A DNA stretch of 64,000 bases. Origin: Opitutaceae bacterium. GTDB taxonomy: Bacteria; Verrucomicrobiota; Verrucomicrobiia; Opitutales; Opitutaceae. Shown here piece by piece: positions 29,401 through 36,740 of this stretch. The DNA lies in the NCBI GenBank assembly GCA_028691845.1, contig JAQUYL010000005.1:1-64000 (forward strand), written 5' to 3'. The notes beneath the pieces are model-generated. The model saw only the letters and a program-made list of their open reading frames with translations, was not told where the DNA came from and did not search any database. How positions within the stretch are numbered: position 1 is the first letter of the stretch; each line of letters starts with the position of its first letter. The position numbers and the translations under genes were made by a program.

Positions 29401-30402
29401 GCTGCCGATCAGGCGAAATTCTCGACTCCCGCACCAGTCGCGCTTCCGGACAGCAGCGTCGCAGAACTGGCCGACTTGAAAAGCAGGCTCGGCGATGCGG
29501 AAGATCGCCTCGCCGTGTCGCTCCGCGGCCATTCCACCCTCACCGCGGAACGGGATCGACTGGCGGCGGATTTGACGGCTGCGAAGGCGGAGCTCGCCCA
29601 AGCCGGCCAGACGACAGCGGCCGCCGGCCTTGCCCAGCGGCAAATCGATGAACTCACCGCTGAAAATGCCAAACTCAAGTCGGACCTGGCAGCCGCCGAG
29701 GCGGAAATAAAAACCGCAGCCGCTCCTGCGTCGCCCCCGCCGGCTGCAAGCGCGGTCGAAGAAAAACTGGCTGCTAGTTTGCAGGCTTACGCCCGGATCG
29801 AGACCGAACGCAACAAGCTCGCCGCCGATAAGTCGGACGCCGAAGCGCGCGCGACCCGACTCGACACCGATCTGACCGCCGCGCGCGCCGAAGTGGATCG
29901 GCTTAACCGGCAGATCGCCCCTCTGTCCAACCTTACCCGGGAATTACAATCGACCCGCGACCTGTTGCAGCAGGCGCAAGGTTCGAATACCCGGCTTGCG
30001 GGCGAAAACCAGCGCCTGCAGGCGGCCCTGGCCGGCGCGCTCTCCGTCACGCCGGGCACCCCTATGCGACCGATGGTGGCAGCCCCGCCGGCGCCTGCTG
30101 CCGCACGTCCGGCGGCAGGCGGGGAGTCGCAGCGAGGCTCCCCTCTCGTCTCTCCCACCCGCCCGTCAACCGTCGCGATCGCTCCACCATCTCCAGCCCA
30201 AGGGACCGTTCCCCCGGCAACAGTCACTGCCGCCCCCGTCCAGCCGCGCACGCACATCGTGGCCAGGGGGGACACGCTTTCCAGCATCGCCCTGCGCTAC
30301 TACGGCGCCTCCTCGCGTTGGCCCGAGATTCTCCAGGCCAATCGCGATCAGCTCCGCAACGAGAACACCCTGCGGATTGGCATGGCGCTGCGCATCCCGT
30401 GA
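26461..30402 (+). CDS. Giant exported coiled-coil protein with Sel1-like and LysM ends
   Basis: The protein has 1313 residues with a signal peptide (MHRRLLVFVTACLATAVALA). A Sel1-like repeat follows (AIAQYNLGLAYAEGRGVAAN), then a proline/alanine linker. From about 175 to 1200 there is an almost continuous Ala/Gln/Glu-rich coiled coil with heptad patterns. A Pro-rich spacer and a C-terminal LysM domain (THIVARGDTLSSIALRYYG to the end) close the protein. LysM would hold peptidoglycan while the rod spans the periplasm or organises it. The function is inferred. A 174-bp stretch is duplicated inside the coil (28384-28557 and 29218-29391). Confidence 0.85.
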   Translation: MHRRLLVFVTACLATAVALAQSEEIISLQSKAENGNAIAQYNLGLAYAEGRGVAANPLEAYVWFSLAIERGARRQELDNLLNRLTTDQLAAARKLLSERRAVLKFPPPSAATAPAAKAALPSKKPAPPGPDAVIPASPDDRAAPVVSDSLSRTAAAPATVQPDIAPAANVDVVARLQRERDALSTKLDELVANLVTLRAERERMQRLIADISQQLRDVQTAGRDTTTRLQAVEQQLALREGELNSLKPQIAQLTSLQEELARARNAIASQSAELTRRQNELAQLQASAADLTTAVSAKADTVLQLQARLGAIETEKNTLADACSKLQADLDAARSQSAAEQVAQRERLASLQAELETARVAGAKIETANTETADLKRQLAAAQEQVANATAVQTAAERTLAETREKQHAGESAAAAQIADLQNKLATRTAELSATRTAYEQLVQTNRQMAALPAELAAAKSAQADLSTQLQRLQEDNTSLRHAAQASGDETSANLAAAAGEIADLKGKLAEVSAELAARTFTEQTVAELQQKLQANESASAIATEQLAAVRQELDTARAEANQAQQAASEARQLTEQLTAENARFKAELSAATATHEDLQRQLAGLMADLAAARASLHVAEQQLGELRDGQPQLAALQAQLAAQGDTAGRVHELEADLADANQKLQAAAATAAKQESEQARTTAALTQQIDALKAELATARSTLEQRAADLVTARTALNETRASLQRVQSDLSAQPGTDEEVARLRRERDEMAAKLETSAGEISTLRAGREQTAELSAETARHLDQAQQAIAALRGDKDSLAAQVAQLQQQVAAEQQSAGAKAGEFESSLAQVRLEMDKSLAIAQAATQAEAAARTEAQSARQEAAKVAAELADSRARLGDLATENSILKDDLSAARTDANAARNETAQVRAEANQAQLAAQGDTAGRVHELEADLADANQKLQAAAATAAKQESEQARTTAALTRQIDALKAELATTRAAADQAKFSTPAPVALPDSSVAELADLKSRLGDAEDRLAVSLRGHSTLTAERDRLAADLTAAKAELAQAGQTTAAAGLAQRQIDELTAENAKLKSDLAAAEAEIKTAAAPASPPPAASAVEEKLAASLQAYARIETERNKLAADKSDAEARATRLDTDLTAARAEVDRLNRQIAPLSNLTRELQSTRDLLQQAQGSNTRLAGENQRLQAALAGALSVTPGTPMRPMVAAPPAPAAARPAAGGESQRGSPLVSPTRPSTVAIAPPSPAQGTVPPATVTAAPVQPRTHIVARGDTLSSIALRYYGASSRWPEILQANRDQLRNENTLRIGMALRIP
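28384..29391. repeat. 174-bp direct repeat within the coiled-coil gene
   Basis: The copies at 28384-28557 and 29218-29391 (834 bp apart, a multiple of three) both begin GCCGCCCAAGGGGACACGGC and are almost identical. They encode the segment starting AAQGDTAGRVHELEADLADA. They keep the coil in register, so unequal exchange could lengthen or shorten the rod by 278 residues. Confidence 0.85.
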
Positions 30403-30412
30403 AGGATCGGAT

Positions 30413-30480
30413 ACTTGTCATCTATTAAATGACAAATTCCCAGAGTCGAAGCACCGTTTGTCATTTAATAGATGACAAGT
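30413..30480. repeat. Perfect 24-bp inverted repeat, probable terminator
   Basis: The left arm 30413-30436 begins ACTTGTCATCTATTAAATGA and the right arm 30457-30480 is its exact reverse complement, with a 20-nt loop. It lies 10 bp after the LysM gene stop, where a terminator is expected. Each arm is itself a partial palindrome of the form TGTCA-N9-TGACA, the same core as at 8236-8254, so the site may be a repeat family or operator-like element as well. The following stretch to 30658 holds no gene. Confidence 0.65.
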
Positions 30481-30658
30481 TCATTCGGGGAGAACGGGGT
30501 GCGGTGTTGCCGGGCTGAATTCGGCGGGTAGGCGGCCGATGGAGGCCGGCCCGATGGCGAAGGGCCGCTTTCTCCGGCTGGACGCGGCGGGGAAGAGCGG
30601 ACGGGTTTTCTATCGCGCCGGAGCAGGATAAATGTTCTGAACTGCCCTGACTACATCC

Positions 30659-31534
30659 ATGTCCACATCTCACTCCATCGCATTCATCGGCACGGGCGTC
30701 ATGGGGCGCAGCATGGCCGGCCATCTCATGCGCGCGGGCCACACGCTGCATGTCTTCAACCGCACCAAGGCCCGGGCCCAGGCGCTGCTCGACGCGGGAG
30801 CGCACTGGCACGAGAGCGCCGGCCGTGCCGCGGCAGAAGCCAACTTCGTCTTCACCATCGTGGGTTTCCCGAATGACGTGGAGCAGACGTATTTCGGCCC
30901 CGAAGGCGTCATCGCCCGGGCGCGGCCCGGTGCGGTGCTCATTGACATGACGACATCGAGCCCGCTGCTCGCCCGTCGGATCGCCGAGGCGGCCGCCGTC
31001 CGCGGACTCGCGGCCCTTGACGCGCCGGTGTCAGGCGGCGACGTGGGGGCACGCGAGGCCAGGCTGGTGATAATGGTCGGCGGCGACGCGGCGGCCTTTC
31101 AGCGGGCCAAGCCACTGCTTGAACTCATGGGCAAGAGCGTCGTCCACCAAGGGCCGCCCGGCGCGGGACAGCACTGCAAAATGGCCAACCAGATCGGCAT
31201 CGCCTCCAGCATGATGGCATGGTGCGAAGCGCTGGCATACGCACGCAAGGCCGGGCTCGATCTGGCGCGTGTCCTCGAAAGCATCGGCGGCGGTTCCGCC
31301 GCCAGCGCTTCGATGAACAATCTGGCGCCGCGCGCGCTACGGGGCGACTTCCAGCCAGGTTTCTACGTAAAGCATTTTCGCAAGGACATGCGCATCGCCC
31401 TCGAATCCGCCGCCGAGATGAAACTCGATCTGCCCGGCCTGGCCGCCGCCAAGAAACTCTACGATCAGGTGGCGGACTGCGGTTGGGATGAGTGCGGCAC
31501 ACAGGCGCTGTACCGGCTCTATCTTGCGTCATGA
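30659..31534 (+). CDS. 3-hydroxyisobutyrate dehydrogenase-like NAD(P) oxidoreductase
   Basis: This 291-residue enzyme belongs to the beta-hydroxyacid dehydrogenase family. The N-terminal Rossmann motif IAFIGTGVMGRSMAGHL is followed by the substrate-binding signature LDAPVSGGDVGAREA. The catalytic lysine lies in GAGQHCKMANQI. The C-terminal helical domain is complete (GFYVKHFRKDMRIALESA). Relatives reduce tartronate semialdehyde, 3-hydroxyisobutyrate or glyoxylate, and the exact substrate cannot be chosen from sequence. The gene is single and convergent with the phosphofructokinase. Confidence 0.9.
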   Translation: MSTSHSIAFIGTGVMGRSMAGHLMRAGHTLHVFNRTKARAQALLDAGAHWHESAGRAAAEANFVFTIVGFPNDVEQTYFGPEGVIARARPGAVLIDMTTSSPLLARRIAEAAAVRGLAALDAPVSGGDVGAREARLVIMVGGDAAAFQRAKPLLELMGKSVVHQGPPGAGQHCKMANQIGIASSMMAWCEALAYARKAGLDLARVLESIGGGSAASASMNNLAPRALRGDFQPGFYVKHFRKDMRIALESAAEMKLDLPGLAAAKKLYDQVADCGWDECGTQALYRLYLAS

Positions 31535-31603
31535 AGCCCTCCCCTGATTTCCGTCCGCGGATTCCCGACCGGAAAGGGCCGGCTGTTGGCCCGGTCGACG
31601 GCG

Positions 31604-32686
31604 TCAATCGCCGAAACTGATGCCAAGATCGCGGGCGGTATGAACAATGTCGCCGTCGGTAGGCACGGTGCGCAGGCGACCGATAGCCTTCAGAATCGGC
31701 ACGGAGACCGTGTCGGGCGATCTCAGGGCGATCATCTCGCCGAATTTTCCCTCGGCGATCAAGCGTACCGCGCCGGCCCCGAAGCGCGTGCAGAGGAGCC
31801 GGTCGAACGAGGTCGGGGCGCCGCCGCGCTGCAGATGGCCGAGCACGCAGACGCGCGTCTCCTTTCCGGTGCGTTGGGCGACCTCCCGGGCCACCATCGC
31901 GCCGACTCCGCCGAGACGCGCCTCGCTGACCGCGCCGCTGTCGTCCTGCGTCACGAAATCCTGATCCGCCTCGCGCGCCCCCTCGGCCGCGGCGATGAGG
32001 GTGAAGTTTTTCCCCTCCGCCTCGCGTTCGGCGATCTTCCGACAGATGCTTTCGTAGTGGAACGGAATCTCCGGAATCAGAATCACATCGGCGCCGCTGG
32101 CGATCCCCGCATGGGCGGCGATCCAGCCGGCGTATCGGCCCATCATTTCGCAGACGATGACGCGATTGTGGCTTTGCGCCGTGGTGCGCAGGCGGTCGAC
32201 CGCGTCGGTGGCGAACGCGACAGCGCTGTCGAAGCCGAATGTGACCTCCGTGCATTCGAGGTCGTTGTCGATCGTCTTGGGCACGCCCACGACCGGGATG
32301 CCCGCCTCGAAACACTGCTGCCCAATCGACAGCGAACCGTCCCCTCCGACCAAGACCAGCCCGCACAGCCCGAGTTGCTCGCAGTTGGCCCGGGCCTCGG
32401 CAAGAATTGCCGGATCGATCCGACGCGCCTCGCCGTGGCCCACCTTGGCGGCAAACCGGCCCTTGTTGGCCGTACCGAGCACGGTGCCGCCAAGATAAAG
32501 CAACCCGTCCATCTCGTGATAGTCGAGCAGCCGGGTGCGGACAGGGTCCAGCAGGCCGTCGAAGCCACCCAGGATTCCGAGGGTTTCCCAGCCGCGCTTG
32601 GCGGCGGATTTGACGACAGAGCGGATAACCGCGTTGAGGCCGGGGCAATCGCCGCCGCCAGTAAGAATGCCGATGCGAGTTTTCAT
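31604..32686 (-). CDS. 6-phosphofructokinase family enzyme
   Basis: The protein has 360 residues from ATG 32686. PFK signatures are clear: GILTGGGDCPGLNAVIRSVV at the N-terminus, LVGGDGSL, PKTIDNDLE, MGRYAGWIA and LGHLQRGGAP. The enzyme phosphorylates fructose 6-phosphate, the committed step of glycolysis. Donor choice is of interest: the GGDG glycine is usual for ATP enzymes, while the lysine in PKTIDND (Gly in E. coli PfkA) is usual for pyrophosphate-dependent and group III enzymes. That combination points to a group III ATP-type enzyme, but it does not prove the donor. Confidence 0.93.
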   Translation of the reverse strand: MKTRIGILTGGGDCPGLNAVIRSVVKSAAKRGWETLGILGGFDGLLDPVRTRLLDYHEMDGLLYLGGTVLGTANKGRFAAKVGHGEARRIDPAILAEARANCEQLGLCGLVLVGGDGSLSIGQQCFEAGIPVVGVPKTIDNDLECTEVTFGFDSAVAFATDAVDRLRTTAQSHNRVIVCEMMGRYAGWIAAHAGIASGADVILIPEIPFHYESICRKIAEREAEGKNFTLIAAAEGAREADQDFVTQDDSGAVSEARLGGVGAMVAREVAQRTGKETRVCVLGHLQRGGAPTSFDRLLCTRFGAGAVRLIAEGKFGEMIALRSPDTVSVPILKAIGRLRTVPTDGDIVHTARDLGISFGD

Positions 32687-32873
32687 ATGCGTGCAGAGGC
32701 GGAGAGGGAAGCGGAGGCCGGTGACCGGAGGACGGAAGCCTCGCTTCAAGACTGTAGAAAGTCCTCCTTATGATCCGGCCCGAGGGCCTTAATTGGTCGC
32801 GACATAATCCAACTGTCAAGCTGCAGCGCCAAGGCTTGCTTCCCGTCCGGGGTTGCCGGCAATCTTTGGTGAC

Positions 32874-33200
32874 ATGTCCATTCCCGCTCAATTCTCCGGC
32901 GTCACCGTCCCGACCAAGGCCAACGTCTATTTCGGCGGCGGCGTGATCAGCCATTCCGTGCTGTTCGCCGACGGCAGCAAGAAAACGCTCGGGCTCATCC
33001 GTCCGGGGCAGTATCATTTCAAGACCGGCGCGCCCGAACGCATGGAAATCGTCGCCGGCACGTGCGCCGTGACGCTGGACGGCCGGACCGGCCGGAGCGA
33101 GTACGGCCCGGACACTTTCTTCGACGTGCCGGGCACAAGCGGATTCACCATCGAGGTGGCATCCGGTCTCTGCGAATACATTTGCTCGTACCTCGCCTGA
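32874..33200 (+). CDS. ppnP: Pyrimidine/purine nucleoside phosphorylase (PpnP)
   Basis: The 108 residues from ATG 32874 form a small single-domain cupin of the PpnP (YaiE, DUF1255) family. Family segments are FSGVTVPTKANVYFGGGVIS, SVLFADGSKKTLGLIRPGQY and VDGRTG/FFDVPGTSGFTIEV-like stretches near the C-terminus. PpnP splits nucleosides with phosphate to free bases and ribose-1-phosphate. The length fits exactly. It is followed after 47 bp by the cyclophilin gene on the same strand, so the two could be co-transcribed. Confidence 0.92.
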   Translation: MSIPAQFSGVTVPTKANVYFGGGVISHSVLFADGSKKTLGLIRPGQYHFKTGAPERMEIVAGTCAVTLDGRTGRSEYGPDTFFDVPGTSGFTIEVASGLCEYICSYLA

Positions 33201-33247
33201 TCCGGCACCGGCCAATGGAGCTCGCGGACCGCCGGGGAGCCGCCATC

Positions 33248-34375
33248 ATGTCAACCATGCCACTTCGCTTGTTGCTGGCCCTGCTCCCGGTGCTTCTCGG
33301 CCCGCTGCTGCGCGCCGGCGATGACGCCCCGCTGCCACCGGGCCTCTATGCCGAGTTCACCACCCCGCGCGGCGTGATCGTGGCCGAGTTGTTTTATCAG
33401 AAAACGCCGCTCGCCGCCGCCAGCTTTGCCGGTCTCGCAGAAGGCGCGCTCAGTCCGAAGCCGGGCACGCCGTTTTTCGACGGACTCAAGTTTCACCGCG
33501 TCGTGCCCAATTTCGTCGTGCAGGGCGGCGATCCCCTGGGCACCGGGGAAGGCGACCCCGGCTACCAGTTTGCGGACGAGTTTGTACCCGGCCTGCGCCA
33601 CGGCAGCGCGGGCATCCTCTCGATGGCCAACAGCGGCCCCGATTCCAACGGCTCGCAATTCTTTTTCACTCTGCTCAAGGCCAGCCACCTCAATTATCTG
33701 CACACTGTCTTCGGCCAGGTGATGCGCGGGCTCACTGTGCTGACGGAAATCCAGCAGGACGACACCATGCAAGTGAGGATTCTGCGGGTCGGCAGCGCCG
33801 CCCAGGCTTTTCGGGTTGATCCTGCCACGTTCAACGCGCAGCGGCTGGAGGCCGCCCGCTACGCCGGCGCCCCGGAACCGGGCCCGCAGGCGCATTTCGA
33901 CGATCCCGCCAGGCTGCTGCCCGCCGATCCGCCCCGGGCGCGCCATTTCAATTTCAAGCTGGCGAACTTCGAGCGCGCCACCGGCGTGCGCCTCTACGCC
34001 CGGGTACTGCCCGGCCTTCCGCCGTCCGCCGCCACCGGCCCCAAAGTTGCGCCGGACGAATACGTGCAACGTCTCGCCGGCGAGCTCGGAATCGCCTCAG
34101 CCGGGGTTCTTGCGGTCTATTTCGCCGACCTTGCCGAATGGCAGGTCTGGATCTGCGATCCGCTGCTACCGGCCTTCAATCCAGGGAACCAGTGCCTCCC
34201 GGACCGCAAACACGAGTTCCATGCCGCGGTGAAAACGCAGGCGGATATCCTTATGGCTGAAGCACAGGCGGCCCAGAATGGCGGCCGGCCGCTCCCTCAC
34301 AGTCAGTGTATAAAATACTCCGTTGATGCCATGCTCGAGGCGCTCATCGACCAATTCGAACCAAAGGCGAAATAA
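33248..34375 (+). CDS. Exported cyclophilin-type peptidyl-prolyl isomerase
   Basis: The protein has 375 residues from ATG 33248, preceded by GGGGAG 7-12 bases upstream. An N-terminal signal (MSTMPLRLLLALLPVLLGPL) is followed by a cyclophilin domain at about 35-190: FHRVVPNFVVQGGDP, SMANSGPDSNGSQFFFTL and YLHTVFGQVMRG. These carry the active-site Arg, Phe and Gln residues. A C-terminal region of about 180 residues follows that I do not recognise. It should help fold proteins outside the cytoplasm. A second isomerase, an FKBP, lies 362 bp downstream. Confidence 0.92.
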   Translation: MSTMPLRLLLALLPVLLGPLLRAGDDAPLPPGLYAEFTTPRGVIVAELFYQKTPLAAASFAGLAEGALSPKPGTPFFDGLKFHRVVPNFVVQGGDPLGTGEGDPGYQFADEFVPGLRHGSAGILSMANSGPDSNGSQFFFTLLKASHLNYLHTVFGQVMRGLTVLTEIQQDDTMQVRILRVGSAAQAFRVDPATFNAQRLEAARYAGAPEPGPQAHFDDPARLLPADPPRARHFNFKLANFERATGVRLYARVLPGLPPSAATGPKVAPDEYVQRLAGELGIASAGVLAVYFADLAEWQVWICDPLLPAFNPGNQCLPDRKHEFHAAVKTQADILMAEAQAAQNGGRPLPHSQCIKYSVDAMLEALIDQFEPKAK

Positions 34376-34493
34376 TCCCCGCGGCGGGCCTGGCCATCCG
34401 GGGGAGGCATGAAACGGAGGCTGTTGCGCATCCTGGTCCCTTGCCCACCGAGGGGAGCAACGATTATCCTAAATTCCGCAGTTGGGTTGAGCC

Positions 34494-34634
34494 ATGGAGC
34501 ACACGGAGGCCACAGAGTGAAATACTTGAACCTGCCCATTGTTCCGGCGGCCATTCACCCGGCGGGTGAATCGATTTCCCCGCATTACTGCCGGAATGCC
34601 TCGGTGTTCTGCTCCGTGCCTTGGTGGTTCCATT
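34494..34634. repeat. Intergenic inverted-repeat element, about 140 bp
   Basis: The 362 bp between the two isomerase genes hold no convincing gene. Within them ATGGAGCACACGGAGGCCAC (from 34494) and the reverse complement of a stretch ending at 34634 (AATGGAACCACCAAGGCACG) form imperfect terminal inverted repeats with the shared word GGAG. The architecture parallels the element at 40646-40790. This suggests a dispersed, palindromic, non-coding repeat family, but copy number cannot be seen from one window. Confidence 0.45.
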
Positions 34635-34737
34635 GAGTTTTCTAGGTTTATTCTGGGAGTCCTCGGCGCTTGCTGTGCAGCCATCGCCTCCTGTTTGCGG
34701 GTTTGCCAAATCCGCATCCGTTCATGAACTGAATTCC

Positions 34738-35268
34738 ATGCGTGAATCCTGGATCGTTCTCCTGACCCTCGGCTTCGGTCTTGCCTTCATCGCTGCGCAG
34801 GCGCGCACTGGCACTTTCGGCCGCGTCGTCCATCCGGGCGAACCCACCGCCGTGTTCGCCAGCGGTACGACAGGGGCGCGCGAATTGTCCGCCGAGGATG
34901 CCGCCCTGATCCGCGAGCGCTATGACAATGCGACCGTCACCCCCTCCGGCCTGCGCTACATCGTACGGGCGTCTGGCAGCGGTCCGACGCCGCCTTTCGG
35001 GGCAGAAATCACCGTGCACTATGAAGGGCGCCTGCTCGCCAACGGCAAAAAATTCGACAGTTCCCATGATCGCGGCGAGCCTTATCAATTCCGCCTGGGC
35101 CTGGGCCAGGTCATCAAAGGCTGGGATGAAGCCTTCGCCACCATGAAACGGGGCGAACGCCGCACGCTCATCGTGCCCTGCTGGCTCGCCTATGGCACGC
35201 GGCGCCGGGGCGCGATTCCGCCGAGCGCCACGCTCGTGTTCGAGGTTGTGCTCCTCGATTTCAAGTGA
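34738..35268 (+). CDS. FKBP-type peptidyl-prolyl isomerase, membrane-anchored or exported
   Basis: The protein has 176 residues from ATG 34738. A hydrophobic N-terminus (SWIVLLTLGFGLAFIAAQ) serves as signal or anchor. The FKBP domain covers about 70-176: GLRYIVRASGSGPTP, ITVHYEGRLLANGKKFDSS, FRLGLGQVIKGWDEAFATM and YGTRRRGAIPPSATLVFEV. All the usual pocket residues (Tyr, Phe, Asp, Val-Ile, Trp, Tyr) are in place. The frame is open further upstream, but that part belongs to the repeat-like intergenic sequence. Confidence 0.93.
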   Translation: MRESWIVLLTLGFGLAFIAAQARTGTFGRVVHPGEPTAVFASGTTGARELSAEDAALIRERYDNATVTPSGLRYIVRASGSGPTPPFGAEITVHYEGRLLANGKKFDSSHDRGEPYQFRLGLGQVIKGWDEAFATMKRGERRTLIVPCWLAYGTRRRGAIPPSATLVFEVVLLDFK

Positions 35269-35336
35269 TCGCAGCCGGGACGCCGGCCATCTCCCTGCCC
35301 AGGGGATGAATGTCACGCTGCAAGTGACCCGGTCTT

Positions 35337-36065
35337 TCACAGCCCAAGCAGGCTGCCGTGCTGCTTGAGCCAGCGCTCCGCCCCGCGCCACCACGGGCAG
35401 ATCTCCTCCACGCGCGTCCAAAACCCGTCGGAATGGTTCATCTCCCGCAGGTGCATCAGCTCGTGGTAGATGATGTAGTCGCGCACCATGTCCGGCGTCT
35501 GCACAAGCCGCCAGTTGAGCGACACCGTGCCCCTAGCCGAGCAGGACCCCCATCGCGAGCGCTGGTTGCGGATCGTCACCTGTTTCACATCCGCCTGCGT
35601 TTCCGCGGAGAGCTCCCAAGCGCGCGCCGACAGCTCGATCCGGGCACGCCGCGCAAACTGCGCCTCCAGGGTCGGCCGCAGGTCGCCTTCGAGCGAACTC
35701 ACCCGGAACACGTCCGCCGCGAGGCAGACCGCCGGGCGCGGGCCCGGCACGGCAATGCGGATCGGGTGCATATCACCGCGCCAGAGCACGGACGTGCCGA
35801 TGCTCCAGACCTCGGCGGTCCGCGGCCGCCGCGCCTGCCGTTCCCGCGCCCGCTCGAGCCAGTCGCGATGCTGTTCCACAAACGCTCGGGCCTGCCGATC
35901 CGAACCACGCGCCGGGATCGTGGCCACCGCCACACCGTCGCGCCGCAATGTCAGCCGGTAATTTCTCGCCCGCCCGCTTCGGACGAAGACGACGCCGGAT
36001 GACTGCTGGTCGGTCAGAGTGTCGAAAAATATCTGCTCTTCTGCCACGGTTGGTTGCGGGCGCAC
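35337..36065 (-). CDS. YgjP-like (M48-related) metallopeptidase
   Basis: This 242-residue protein is a member of the YgjP/DUF45 family of zinc metallopeptidase-like proteins. The C-terminal catalytic region reads SRWGSCSARGTVSLNWRLV and then YIIYHELMHLREMNHSDGFW, giving the HExxH-type zinc helix (HELMH) and a third histidine. The N-terminal half is a beta-rich domain found in the family (RNYRLTLRRDGVAVATIPAR). Such genes often lie by type I restriction systems, but none is here. The substrate is unknown. Confidence 0.9.
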   Translation of the reverse strand: MRPQPTVAEEQIFFDTLTDQQSSGVVFVRSGRARNYRLTLRRDGVAVATIPARGSDRQARAFVEQHRDWLERARERQARRPRTAEVWSIGTSVLWRGDMHPIRIAVPGPRPAVCLAADVFRVSSLEGDLRPTLEAQFARRARIELSARAWELSAETQADVKQVTIRNQRSRWGSCSARGTVSLNWRLVQTPDMVRDYIIYHELMHLREMNHSDGFWTRVEEICPWWRGAERWLKQHGSLLGL

Positions 36066-36252
36066 TCAAGCACTTTCCCTGGTGAAGACTAGCTGCAATT
36101 TGCTTCCTGGCTCGGAACCGCTCGCGCCGGGTCTTCCCAAGGACGACCCCCGGCCGGATTGTCTGGCCGCCGCCTCCCGCCTGCGGTTGCCCGCGGAAGG
36201 CGCGGGCTCCTGCCATCGCATCGCCCCGCCCGCCGTTCCCGCGCCGGTGCCC

Positions 36253-36693
36253 TCACTGGAGAAAAACCATCTTCCAAACCGGAGGCTGGCCTTTTTCCAC
36301 GGTCAGCCAGGCGAAACTGGGTGAGGCGCCCCGATGGGGCCGCGAAACGCAGCCCGGGTTGAGCCAGCGCACTCCGCCCCGCACCTCGTCGCACGGAAGA
36401 TGCGTGTGCCCGTGCAGCACCACTTTCACCCCGCGCGGCGGCCGGGCGGGCGGAACGTGCACCAGGAGGAAACGCAGCCCGCCACGCTGCAGGGTCAGGT
36501 CGAGCGGCCAGCCAAAATTCCAGTCGCAGTTGCCCCGCACGATATGCAGCGACGCGCCGAGCTGCTCGAATTCCACCAGCGTCGCCGGGTTGCACACATC
36601 GCCGAGATGCCAGATCTCATCGGCCCCGCGCATCCGCTCCGGCAGTCCGGGGGGATAGCGATCGTGCGTGTCGGCAAGGACGGCAATCCGCAT
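36253..36693 (-). CDS. YfcE/MJ0936-type phosphodiesterase
   Basis: The protein has 146 residues from ATG 36693. It is a small calcineurin-like metallophosphoesterase with motifs in order: LADTHDR (D-x-H), HLGDVCN (GDxxx), RGNCDWN (GNxD/H) and VVLHGHTHLP (GHTH). The second motif CN and final HPGC-like turn (WLNPGCVSRP) follow the YfcE/MJ0936 group, which hydrolyses phosphodiesters with Mn or Ni. The gene is divergent from the Y-family polymerase and shares a 47-bp upstream region with it. Confidence 0.92.
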   Translation of the reverse strand: MRIAVLADTHDRYPPGLPERMRGADEIWHLGDVCNPATLVEFEQLGASLHIVRGNCDWNFGWPLDLTLQRGGLRFLLVHVPPARPPRGVKVVLHGHTHLPCDEVRGGVRWLNPGCVSRPHRGASPSFAWLTVEKGQPPVWKMVFLQ

Positions 36694-36740
36694 GGTGTTT
36701 AATGAGACAGATTTCCCCGGCAGAGGCAAAAGGGAATCCT

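Noticed and set aside
31604..32686. Pyrophosphate-dependent PFK
   Set aside because: The lysine in PKTIDND suggests it, but the diagnostic GGDD is GGDG here, so a PPi-only call is not supported.
31125..33215. 696-residue minus-strand ORF
   Set aside because: It lies antisense to the HIBADH-like gene and overlaps phosphofructokinase in another frame. Its arginine-rich low-complexity text is typical of a shadow frame in GC-rich DNA.
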